DNA of 64,000 bases, taken from Albugo candida (lineage: Eukaryota; Oomycota; Peronosporomycetes; Albuginales; Albuginaceae). The notes under the pieces were generated by a model. It was not told the origin of the DNA. It worked only from the letters and a program-made list of their open reading frames with translations, and did no database searches. Location of the stretch: NCBI GenBank assembly GCA_905220665.1, contig CAJNAR010000149.1, positions 434,001 through 498,000 of the forward strand, read 5' to 3'. Positions 11,106 through 22,440 of this stretch are shown piece by piece. Each line of letters opens with the position of its first letter. The first letter of the stretch is position 1. A program made the position numbers and the translations under genes.

Positions 11106-14100
11106 ATGACAATGCTCATCTTTTCAATCTCTTCTTTCTTACAGATTGCAGCGTTATTAGATGCGAAACTAAGCACCGATGAAATCAAACTCACCGAAAA
11201 ACATAGAAATTCGCTATTATCTCATCTCCGCAATCTCTTTTCATCAATTTTCAGCCCATTTTGGTCGCTACATCAAGCATCGAGACCGCAACGAGCACAG
11301 CAAAAACTCGGAGATTCATTCAATGTGTACTTGACAATCTTGATACTATCCTTCACCATCTTTCTCGTCGTCGCTGGAAGCCTATACATTTGGATTCTAT
11401 CGCGTCAAGTTCGACCGCGCAAAATCGACAAAAGCGTGGAGCGTACAGATCGTCCGCCTTCACCGACTTCGAAACGAATGCGGAACATGCGTTCGTATTC
11501 TTTCTCGGATTTGCACGAAATCAAGCAATTAAAGCAACAGGAAACCTCCGCACTCACTCAATGGAAAGACGATTCTATCGATTTTCCGTTATCCTTACAA
11601 CTCAAATTCGGCTCTGTTCAGTTAAATTGGATATATGAAGCATTATCTCGTGTTTTCTCGTTTCTGCGTGAAGATTTTCTACCGATTGTGACAAAGTACG
11701 CGTTCTACTTTGCTGATCCATTATATCTTCGGGTGTCTAATATCAATTCCTATGACGCAGAAATGTCCATTTGCATCACTACAGAAAAGGAGAGCCAATT
11801 TTCGGTTTGGGAGATCACGAGGGCTCGATCTTGATTGTATCTCGTGGACAAGTGGGTTTAGCAATTCATAAAGGCGAAGAGTATGGTCGTGAGGCAGCGC
11901 GTACAGGCGAGGAATTAAATGTGTTTACAAAAACAATCAGAGCAGGAGAAGTGGTGACATCGTCTCTGGCGCTATTGGCAATGCTTGTTGATCAATTGGA
12001 GCCTCCCACTCGAACAAACTCGATTTTGAAGAATAAGGTTTGCAATAACCTTTCTGCGTACGCAACAGCCGAAGAAGAGACAACCGTTTTACAAATCACC
12101 TGGCAATCCGTCTGTGATGTTGCTGACAGATTTTCAGATTGTTTTTATCGCGTGGCGCAAGTCGTATTGGATCAGATAGAGAGGATCACTATCAGGTCTT
12201 TAATCGACCATTTTGGAATCTATTCGAGTTTATATGTTGCAGTTCCACTGATCGACTTGAGAGATTGCAATCCTGCCAACTTTCAGAACGACGACGATAT
12301 CATCAAAGCCGCTGTTTCAATTCTTGCAGACACCATTCAGCTTGAAGACGCTCAGACACGCCGTTTGTTGCTGGATTCTAGGATGATTACGATAGAAAGT
12401 GGAGGTACTATCGACTTGGACGCAGTGAAGGATGGAATGTATATCGTGATCAGTGGGTCTGTCAAGGTGCAAGCGCTCGCTGATAAGCATCTCCATACGC
12501 TGTATACTGCTTCCCAAGGATGCCAGATCGGTCTGACCTTCTCGGTGATTGGGTATCATACGATCCCATTGTGCCTGTCGTGTGAGGAGACCACCGCTGT
12601 ATTGCTTTGGATCCCGGCGTTGACTGTATCAAAACTATTAGAAAGCAGAGCGGTTTCCACTCGTTGTGTGCGTCATCTCCTCGAGCAGTATTCAGAATTA
12701 GTTTGTACTGTGGACAGCAGCTTTGAATGGCTTCATTTGCAAGGCGGAGAGGTACTTTTCGAGCGTGGAGATTACTGTGATGCGGTGTACACAGTCCTCA
12801 GCGGTCGATTACGAGCTATCCAGGGTCAACAACATTGCGACCGAACGATTGAAGCAGCAAGTGAGCTTTCTCGGAACGCGACACTCGGAGCTCTTGACAT
12901 GCTCACTGGATCCCCAAGCACGTCAACTGTGCACGCAATTCGCGACTCACAGATTTCCAAAATGCCCAAAAATGTATTCGATTATATCGTAAGCGTACAG
13001 CCCGGTGTCCTCATTCACTTTACCAAATCATTAGTTCAAAAATTCCCGAGGCAACATGGCACACCTTTCAGCAACGGCAATGGAGTACCTCAAGTCGATG
13101 TATCGCTGGATCCACGGAATCAATCGTCGATGCGTTCTCGTCCTTCTCTGTCGCTGGGCACGATAGCAGTCATCGCATTGACAAAACGATGCCACTTGTC
13201 CAAATTTTGTGAGAATTTGCTGAAATCGCTTCAAGAAATCGCATCCAAAGTGTCAGTGATCTCATCCGAAAAGGCCAATGAAGCGCTCGGAACCGAATGG
13301 AAAACTCGATCGCGAATGACGCGTGCGAATCTGAGCACGTGGCTTGGAGATATGGAAAACTCTAATGAGCTTGTCGTCTACAAAGCCGATTTGGAGCTGA
13401 CATTCTGGACCAAGCTCTGTGTCCGCCAAGCCGATCATATCCTCTTACTGTGCTCTGATGTTGATGCGCATCGTACCTTTCTCGAAGATATCGTTGAGAT
13501 ATTACAAAGCGCATGGAGTCGTAAAAATGTCGCGATAAGCGTTGTGAGGATCCGTGAGAAGAATTGGACAGTGAAAGCGATAGAGAGCTCGGGTCTCAAG
13601 TCGCAAGGCAAAGGAGCGTCAGCAGCTTTGAAACGCCGACTTCGCATCTTACGTGGGGAATCGCTGATACTACCGAAACTGATGCTTCCAATGGAGAAAT
13701 ACGAATGGATCAGCTATTTCCACAATGTACAAGAACCCTTTGTGGAGCACAAATGTGATTTTGATCGACTTGCTCGACGAGTGACCGGGAACGCGTTGGG
13801 TTTGGTGCTTGGTGGAGGTGGTGCCCGAGGCTTGGCGCATATCGGCGTACTTCGAGCTCTTCAGGAATGCGATATTTGCGTCGATGTGGTTGGAGGCACA
13901 AGCTTTGGCGCATATATTGGAGCTATATATTCGCTCCATCCATTCGATCTGAAGAGTGTGGAAATGAAAATCAAATTGATGTCTGCATCTCTCAGTAGCA
14001 TCCTCGAGAAGCTTCGTGATCTCACGCTTCCAATCGCGTCGTTTTTCAACGGGAATCGATTCAATCAGGCGATCCAAGAGCATTTTAAAGACCTCACCAT

Positions 14101-14800
14101 AGAAGATCTGGTGCTGAATTACTTTTGCGTCACGACTGATATTGCAAAGTCTCGAATGAGTATCCATCGCAGTGGGTACGTTTGGAAGTACGTTCGAGCG
14201 TCTATGAGTCTTCAGGGCTACCTGCCTCCTGTTTCAGAGGAAGGATCCTTGCTGCTGGATGGAGGGTACATGAACAACCTTCCTGCTGATGTAATGCACC
14301 AAGAAGGCGGTGTCAAGTATATACTGGCGGTAGATGTTGGAAGTGAGCCTCGACAAAACTATCACGCCTATGGCGCATCGCTCTCCGGCTGGTGGATTCT
14401 ATGGAACAAATTGAATCCGTTCTCAACGACGGCGATGGTACCATCGATGGGAGACGTATCGGCAGCTTTAGCGTTTGTGGCTTCGTCACAAAACAAAGAG
14501 CGAATTCGCAACGAATGTATCAATTTGTATCTTCGTCCACCGGTCCAAAATTACGGAACACTTCAGTTCGACAAAATGGATGAAATCATACGACTCGGAT
14601 ACGAGTACGCATTGCCGAGAATTCGCGAGTGGCAAGCACGAGTCTTGGCGCAAAATCGCATGCATCCATTCGATACGAAAAGTCTGGCACCTCTACCCAA
14701 AGCGACTTGCAATGTTGTCGAAAATGTAGCCCCAACTCGTTCGAAGAGCATCTCCGCTGAATTGTGGCAACTCGGCCGCATGTACGACTCGACAACTTGA
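11106..14800 (+). CDS. Neuropathy-target-esterase-like patatin phospholipase with cNMP-binding domains
   Basis: There are two exons, 11106-11695 and 11761-14800, totalling about 1209 residues. The 65-nt intron has a GTACGC donor, a CTAAT branch-like site and a GACGCAG acceptor, and its removal restores a clean cyclic-nucleotide domain. A membrane helix lies at about 75-98 (LTILILSFTIFLVVAGSLYI). Three cNMP-binding-like domains follow at about 195-290, 400-500 and 530-630. The C-terminal patatin domain has the oxyanion loop LGGGGARGLAHIG, the nucleophile elbow GTSFG and the catalytic DGG (LLLDGGYMNN). NTE/PNPLA6-type enzymes deacylate (lyso)phosphatidylcholine at the ER. The first codon is uncertain: a splice acceptor falls just inside the chosen start, so translation may begin in an upstream exon. 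The gene converges on the DENN gene with 15 bp between stop codons. Confidence 0.9.
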
Positions 14801-14815
14801 CAGTCTCCGATTGCT

Positions 14816-17800
14816 TCATTCGACATCGAGACTCCAGAGACAAACACTGCCATCCCAACTCGCTGAAAAAACAACGGAATGGATGAGTGCCAAGCTCGTG
14901 ATTCCAGAGATATGAGCTTTGACTTGCTTGAGACATATTCCTGTCCGAATGTTCATCGCACAAAGCGCTCCATCCTCACCCGCGGAAATCAATTTGGTAA
15001 AGTCTCGTTGGAGGCACGTGATGGCTCCACGATGACATTGTTGTGCGAAATGTGGTCCTTTGGAAAGATACCTGAGATCCCAAATACGAACGATTCCATC
15101 ACTGCTTCCCGTACAAATATTGAATTCCGCTGGGCCACCGATCGCGATACACGTGACAGGACCGCTATGATCTCCAAGTGCATGCGTGCATTGGTGTCCC
15201 GAACGAAAATGGAGATCCCATACTTTAGCCGTTCGATCATTTGCTGCTGTGATGAGACGATCGCCTGTGGCCTGAATGTCTCTCAATTCTCCATGATGGG
15301 CGATGAAGTCATGCTTGAGTACAAGTGCTCCAAGATCCCAAATCTTCAGACGATGACTCGAGCATCCACTGACCAAATGATCACGATAAGGAAGGAAGCG
15401 CAAACAGCTGAGACTGCCAGTATGATTGCGAAATGTAGCCAGTGGAGTCGGTTTAGAGGTTTCCCAAATTCGTATGGTGGTGTCCTGTGATCCGGAAAAC
15501 AAAAGTGTGCGATCTGTCGTCACCGAAGCGCCCAATTCCGCACACGTTATTGGACCTTTGTGGCCACAAAGCAGCAGACATTTTCGTGAGATCTCATTGG
15601 TATCGATGGAATGGTATGAGAGAGATGTCGTCGGATAGCTCGATGACGATGGAGAGATTTTGTGCTCTTTATGGAAGGAAGAGAATGGTGCGTGTGGATG
15701 TCGGAGTCGACTGTCTGTGCTCATCGGCTCGGAATGCGTTGGAGGTGAGAAGAAATGGAGCAAGCCGCGTCTTCGTACGGAATTGGAAAAGCTCCAGACA
15801 CAAAGTGTGCCATCCTGAGACCCTGATACCACGAGATCATCACGCGTCTGAAGGGTTCTCACAGCATCCAAATGGCTATCGAGATGGAGAACGTTCGAGT
15901 CTGTTACTGTGCTTCTCGATGTTTGGGTACAAGTGTATGGATCACACGAGATGACGGTGCCGGTGGACAGCCCACAAACGACCCGATCTGGAAGCACAGC
16001 CATGCATAAGATCGGAGTGTAGCAGTGATGCACGACTCGCGTCCCATCAGCTCTCAGATTTTGCAATACGCTCGCATTTCGACGAGTCTGTGTCTCCTCA
16101 CACGAATCCATTCTCGGCGACCACGCAGTTGGAGTCGGATACGGCAGCGGATCCGGACACGAGGAGACTTTACGTTGTATGACAGTGTCCAAGTCATAGC
16201 GCAATGGTGACGGGGGTTTCTCACAACGCGTTGAGGTTTGCGTTGATGTGTGTCTGATTTTCTCCGACGATTTCGACAATTCTAAAGCTCGTGACACATT
16301 TTCCACAAGTTTTTTCAACGTATTTGCGAGCTCATCCGTTTTATCGTACGCTGTGCACATGACACTCACAAAGGATTGGACGTTGCGTGCAGAGACTTGG
16401 ACCATCAGCATGCTGTAGATGAGATTGCCACTGACCGAGAAAAAGACTTGGTCCGATACGTTCTTCAGCTGTGATTGTCGAGACTTTAGCGTTGTGAGAG
16501 AATCCGATGTGTCGTTGGGCTCGGAGAGCATCGCTTCTTGGAGATCGTGCGTGAACGCGTGCTGCCACATGTCCAACGACTGACATATCGGACAGAGAGT
16601 CAAAGCGGTCACCAGGTATTCTTTTCGTGCTACAAAGGAGATGGAGTCTCTGGTGAAGGAGCAGAGAGCGTCACGTACCGAAGCCGCTTGAAGACTTTTT
16701 CTCATCCAACATGTGGTAGTAATGGGATGCTACTTTGAGCATTCTTCTCGCAGTGTGAAAGTCTTCGTGGAGGTGACATTCGTTCATCAGATACGACGAC
16801 AAACGAACGAGAATGTCGAATCCTTGTTCGCCAATACAGCTTCCCGATCCTTTGGGATTGTACCACGTTGTGGAGTTCTGCACATACGTTCGCGAATGAT
16901 AATAGTCGGAATGTGTCGAGGTGTTCCAAGGGGTCGATGGATTCCCATTCTCGGAAGTCAACTGCTCGACAAATCGATGGCCAGGCTGCATCAAAATGAG
17001 AACAAAGAGATCTCGAGCATACTCGTGTCTAAAGTGGAGTTCGCAAGACTTTTGGGTCATGTGAGGTCAAACGAGGATCGAGAAGAGATACAGATGCAGT
17101 ACGTACGTTGAGTTCGTCGTGGGGAAGCGATACATCGGATGAGAATATCGCTGTCAGGCTTTTGTATAAAAGCTGTTCGATGCGTTGTTCGAGTGGGGAA
17201 GTATGTCTTTTCGACCAGGAAGCATTCATCGCTGTGGAGATTGGAATGGGGGATTGAAGACGCATATCGCTGGAATTTGATGATTTCGGATCTCCACACG
17301 GATTGGGTTTGGATGGAGGTCTCTGGCTTTCAAAGACGGAATGCAAAGCGTCGGCATCGATCTGAAAGCACTCACATAAATGCTCCGGCGCAATGGTTCG
17401 ATAGGCTTTCATATCGCGTTCCCATCCATCCAACGCGTTGATTTCCAGTGAGAAAAGACGGATCAGATGCCCATGCAAACTCTCTTCGTTGAAAGCGGTA
17501 GCGCTTGGAACATCAGAGCGCGTATCCAGCATCCTATCAATTTCAGCAATTGTCTGAAGGCTCTGTTCCCACAGCGATATCGCATTGTCCGATTGCGTGT
17601 GATTTGAATTGGATTGTGATTCCGCCGATACTCTCTCTCCATCTTTGAGAATATCGCGTTCTCGAGACTGTGACGCCGGGGGATCCAATGAAGGCATCGT
17701 ATATATCGGCGTTGTTGGAGCTCTCTGCATGCCGATCGTGCTCGTGTAGAACGGATATAGGAAGCCTGTATCGACATCTGGATACCAAGCTCTCTTCAGC

Positions 17801-20246
17801 AACACATTGAGATCCAAAGAAGCCTCGATATCTCCAGTTCCATGATGCAAAGCGGATGAACGTACGAGTTTCACATACAACGAGTGGAAAGTATCCATTT
17901 CTGCTGAATTGTGATTCTCCAAAAACGTCTGAAAAGATTGAGTGCATAAAAGCCTGGAAACAAATGCGAATACTTCCGAATCGATGAGACAACTCGTCAC
18001 AAATCGATGCTTATTGAAAACTGGCAGCTTGTGATTGACAAAGAAAAGACAATCGCGGTATCCCATGAAGACGGTCGCGTGGAAGATAACAAATTCGAGA
18101 CGGATACGCTGCTCTATTTGATCCGACCACGCGTACGTCTCCGTGGCCTCTTGAGCGTTGGATGGATCGGCATGGAATCCAGTGGGAGCATCCGAATTGG
18201 CGGTGAGAATACTTGCCAGTCGCGTTGTTAATTGTCGAGTCAATTTCGATGGAAGAAGACGATGAAAATCGCTCCTTTGAGTCGTATAGCACGAGCTTTC
18301 GTTCTCGGGTATCGTCACACAGCCACAATCACAATCGACCAAAACCAGATGCTCGGGCAGCGAAGTTTCCATCGACATTGGTAGCCATGAAGAATGAAGG
18401 CCCAACATGTAAGGAAGAGGAGCTTGGAGGTAATCGAGGAGATAGCGCGGAAGGACGGGGACGTAAGGATGCTGCCAGCGGAATGGATACAACAGAGTAC
18501 AAATGGCTTCCGCAACAGGACACAATACCGCCATGTTCGTCGAATGAATTACGATACGATATTCCAGCAACGTCAGAGCGACGATATCGATAATTTCTCG
18601 TACGTTGAAAAGCGCAAAAAGTGGCGCTAACGTGTACGCTACCGGTGGAAATAATGCTTGCATGCTGTCTGTCGGGATACATCGATGCTCATCGACTGCT
18701 GGAAACAGAGGAAGAGAAGATGGAGTCTTGGATCGGATGATCTCCAATACAGACAGAGGATGTCGCGAGGTGACAGACGGTAACAGCATCGTAATGGTCG
18801 ATGTCGACATGGTAAATTGCACTCCATAGACTCCACGAACGGGCTGCAGGATCCCGTGGCAGAGATCGACCATGTACTGCTCCAAATGACGAGGGTGGAG
18901 CGGATTGCGTATGGATGTCACATTGTCTGTAATCCAAGTGTGAACAAGCGCTAGAAGACACGTTCGTACTTGTTCCAACAGAGGTATCCGCGTGATGAGA
19001 CAGATGCACGTCGCGTGCCAAAAGACGTCAGCGTTCCTCTCACGAATGCATTCGAAACATTGGCAGCGTTGATACACATTCAGACAGATCCCAAACGATC
19101 GAGACAATCCATCCGAGCCTCCAGACAATAGAAACGAAGACATGTGGCTGATGGGTCTTTTTTGCTGGTGGACGACTTGGGGTCCATTTGGTTGACAAAA
19201 CCACTCGATTTTTGTCGGCAATCTAAAGTGCTGTCGATCCGATGGAGGGTAGCGGAAGAGGATACTGCTTTCCCCAGCGATATGAGCGGAAGTCTCGTTC
19301 TTCCCTGAGCCTACGATCAGAACGTAATCGATGACCCCATTTTGCAGACGTGTTTCCGGGTCCTTGGAATTCATTCGCAAATCAGAAATCACGTTATTTG
19401 CTTCGGATACATTGTCGTGACGATCAAAGCTTATGTTTGAAAAACGCTTCCGACTTGCATATTGATCATTTTCAGTGAAATTGGTATGTTCCATCAGCTC
19501 CGGCACACTCAGTGATCGAAAACGCACTTGTGTGAGGTTTCTGGGCGTGTAACATACGGAGACTCGGAGTGCAAACACAAGCGATGCATTTACATCACGT
19601 GTGGCTACCGGGTACCATTGTTCGATTTCCTCATACGGTGGAAGTTGATTGAGCGAGATTCCAACTACAGCGATTGTGGTGAGGTCGAAAACGAGTGGGA
19701 ATGACAATGGGATGTACCTCTGCCGAGAAACCCGTTACAGCTCGCGATATCTTTTCCGCGCATTGGGAGATGGAAATGAGGTTCATTGAGCAATCGATCG
19801 ACACAAAAGAGTTGTAATTCGCCACAAGAATCGATATTTTCGAATATGAATTCTTCATCCCACAAAAGATCGCTACTCGCTACGTCGTCCAGTAATGCTG
19901 TCGAAGTGAGTATGATGGAACGCTCTTTATCGCGAATTTTGGAGACCCAAGCGCTTCTCGAAGACATAAAGGCTGTTTTCTCCTTTGTGGAGTGTCCCTC
20001 GCGATTATCTGTCGGCTTTACAACTCTCAAAAGCACGGAAATCGCTTCGGAAGGTCGACATTGAGATTGTTTTTTCAAATGGTTTGTCAACCGGAGTCTC
20101 CCAAAGCTATGCAGTGGTCCTTCGGTACGCTCAGTGCGGTGATTGAAGCGTTCCCACGCTCGTCGACCGAAAATCGTCGCAACGCCATTAATGAGAGAAT
20201 TGCGATGCGTTTCGTTGCGTTCAGAGTTTGTCAATGTGCGTGACAA
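14816..20246 (-). CDS. C2-DENN-WD40 protein, similar to plant SCD1
   Basis: There are four exons on the minus strand: 20246-19718, 19664-17107, 17048-16679 and 16629-14816. The three introns are 53, 58 and 49 nt with donors GTACAT, GTACGT and GTACGT, and the sum is 1756 residues with phases intact. The first 190 residues resemble a C2 domain that ends across intron 1 in FLGRVGISLNQLPPYEEIEQ followed by WYPV. A tripartite DENN region follows (YVLIVGSG..., the core around VYGVQFTMSTST and PFRWQHPYVPVLP, then ARDLFVLILMQPG). The C-terminal third carries about seven WD40 repeats, several ending in DLHF or DLRY-like WD units. DENN proteins are Rab GEFs, and SCD1 acts in exocytosis and cytokinesis in plants. 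The added N-terminal C2 suggests membrane targeting; the Rab partner is unknown. Confidence 0.88.
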
Positions 20247-21047
20247 TTTAAGTACTATCGAGAAATGCGTATGAGCTCAGTGGTGGGAGTGAATGCGTCA
20301 AGTACCTCGTACACGTAAGTCTCCTTCTTTGTGGAGGTGCGCTTGTGCATCTGTTAGAGCTGCAGATGCTAAAGCACACGTAACCTCTGAAGCTGTGTGT
20401 GGGGATAGCTGAGATAGCACCAACTCTTTCTCGTGCATCGATATGGCGCGTATGGATAGAGAATAGTGACTTTGTATGACAGTTTATCGCATGTGTGATC
20501 TTATGAGAACATTTGCAGTACAAATACAAAGGCGTTTGTGGGATTTATTTTGGTTTTTTTAACATACTTTTACTGTCGATACAACAAAGGCTTAGTAATG
20601 CTTTGCTGTTACTATTATCACACAACTCGCATTGCTGTTAAAACTTCATTGAGATGCGACGTCATAGAGTTTTGAGACTGTGATGAAGTTTGAGATTGAA
20701 GAGGCGTGAACGCGGACATGAACATCGAATGCGACACTCAGAGGTTTGTACGAGTGGGTGAGACAAAAGCGAGTCAATTCATGGCAAAATGATGGATGCA
20801 CGAGTGGAAAGATACGTCTGGAGCTTTATCATTTGCGCTCTACAGGTAGAAATCGCGTTGACTATTGGGGTAACGACAAGGATGGTATTCGTTTGCAGAA
20901 AACGGTGCATTTGGAATTACATTATCGTATTTAGGGAAATAGATGAAAGGATTCGACAGCAATTTCCTTTGGATCGGTGGTAATGTGCATAGCTATTTGT
21001 AATTAAGATAATGTACTTGATACTATTGTAATTAGATTCGCTAGCTA
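20247..21047. other. Divergent intergenic region
   Basis: I find no convincing gene between the starts of the DENN protein and MinC. Short frames here have no family resemblance and no splice logic. The stretch presumably holds two promoters; the MinC side is AT-rich. Confidence 0.45.
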
Positions 21048-22078
21048 ATGCTTCGAAGCTTTTATCGCCATATATCGTCAGATGTTGGTTTGATAGCTCG
21101 CCAATCAGCAAAATTTCTGCGTCCGTCAATTGATCCCACGCTGAAATGCTTACAGCTAGACGGAAGAGCTTATTTAATTCCGACAATAAGCTTGGTACGA
21201 GAGCATCTTGGCGATCCAGTTCAATCTCTTCATCCAAAGCTTCATTCGTGTGAAAGTACACCTGTAGTACTAGACCTGCGCAAAGTCTCCAGCGACGGTA
21301 AAATTCACTTTGAGCGGTCATCGGAAATAATAAACCTTTGAATTCTGTAGGATCGCCGCATTCTCAGAGTATAAAGAAGCACGAATTGCGATCAAAGATA
21401 GCAAGCCTAGAGGTGAGGTTCACCTTTTCCGATGGATATGATGCTGAGGTGTTATTATAGTCAAATGGATACAAAACAGTAGGAGTAACAAATGCATGTG
21501 ATCAGGCCAAACGTGTGGCACTCCAACTAGACCTCCCGTCGTTCATAACGACGAATGCATCCGGAATTGTACATGACGTGGGTTCCAACGCACTTCCAAG
21601 CTCACGCAATGGTAGTGATAGTCACACGCAACAGTCCAATGAAATCCTTGTCAACACTCTCGATGTCAACACGGAATTTGGCAATCCTTTTTCGAATCCA
21701 CCTATGGTAATCCAGAGTTGTGTTCGGTCGGGCCAGCAAGTCTATGCAAAGTCGCGATCATTAGTTGTATTAGGAAATGTGAATTCTGGAGCAGAAGTGA
21801 TGTCTGATGGAGATATATCGATATTTGGAGCATTTAAGGGTCGAGCATTAGCCGGTATTACTGGTCATCGAGAAGCTCGTATCACTTGTGGATGCTTTGA
21901 TGCCGAATTAGTTTCTATTGCTCACCATTTCACGACGTGTGATGGAGCGGCATTTTCCAATTCCATTGGAGCAAACAAGTCAAGCCAGGTTTGGTCAGAA
22001 TTACGGCTGCATCAGCCAACAAGTATATTTCTAGATCTGGAAAGCTCTGAACTGATTTTCAAATCCAGCGTTGGCTAA
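21048..22078 (+). CDS. minC: Mitochondrial MinC (septum-site protein)
   Basis: There are three exons, 21048-21297, 21351-21412 and 21461-22078, totalling 309 residues. The introns are 53 and 48 nt with donors GTAAAA and GTGAGG. The protein starts MLRSFYRHISSDVGLIARQ, an Arg/Ser-rich stretch of presequence type. The MinC N-domain follows (LKCLQLDGRAYLIPTISL, STPVVLDLRKV) and continues across both introns to NGYKTVGVTNACDQAKRVA. The C-domain has the MinC beta-helix pattern: VRSGQQVYAKSRSLVVLGNV, GAEVMSDGDISIFG, GRALAG, ARI, DAELVSIA. Bacterial MinC inhibits FtsZ assembly with MinD. Nuclear Min genes for mitochondria are documented in some protists, including stramenopiles. Targeting is inferred from the N-terminus only. 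A tail of about 50 residues after the beta-helix has no match I know. Confidence 0.9.
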
Positions 22079-22440
22079 AAGTGAACATGATTCGTTTTTC
22101 GGTGACCTTGCACGATGGGTGACACTACCACTTGCTGTTAATCGGATGACATATATTCCGCACAAATATATATATACTCTGGGAGCAAACAACATGCACT
22201 GCTGATCTAGTGATGAACGTAAACGTTGTAACAAATTTGTAGCATTTATAGCCGAAATGTCGGTCGATCTACAGTAATGTCTCGCACATAAGTTTCGTAT
22301 CCTAGGACAATGTTCACCACTTCAAGTGAGGGAAGTCATGCGTGTGGCCACAGTTCACTGTAGTTCACTGTAGTTCACTGTAGATTCCATAAAGGGGAAA
22401 GTAGCGATATCGTAAAACTTGGCAGTGCAATAAAACTGCT
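22079..22440. promoter_or_regulatory. MinC-STT3 spacer, presumed STT3 promoter
   Basis: There is no gene here. The stretch contains the end of the MinC transcript and the region just upstream of the STT3 start. Its one distinctive element is a decamer repeated about three times, ending some 60 bp before the STT3 ATG. Promoter function is inferred from position only. Confidence 0.4.
22352..22382. repeat. Decamer tandem repeat (TAGTTCACTG x3)
   Basis: Three back-to-back copies of a 10-bp unit are visible, the first with one base changed. The array sits about 60 bp upstream of the STT3 start codon and could be a clustered protein-binding site or simple slippage. Confidence 0.85.

Noticed and set aside
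11696..11834. Apparent frameshift near the start of the NTE-type gene
   Set aside because: A 65-nt intron with good donor, branch-like and acceptor sites restores frame and the first cNMP domain.
14879..15490. 203-codon plus-strand frame
   Set aside because: It is the shadow of the WD40 repeats on the other strand.
19665..19717. Apparent frameshift between the first two parts of the DENN gene
   Set aside because: A 53-nt GTACAT...GTAG intron removes the problem and completes the C2-like domain; unspliced, the text only seems continuous by chance.
20917..21321. 134-codon minus-strand frame
   Set aside because: It lies antisense to the MinC first exon, which has clear domain identity and splice logic; no family fits the antisense frame.
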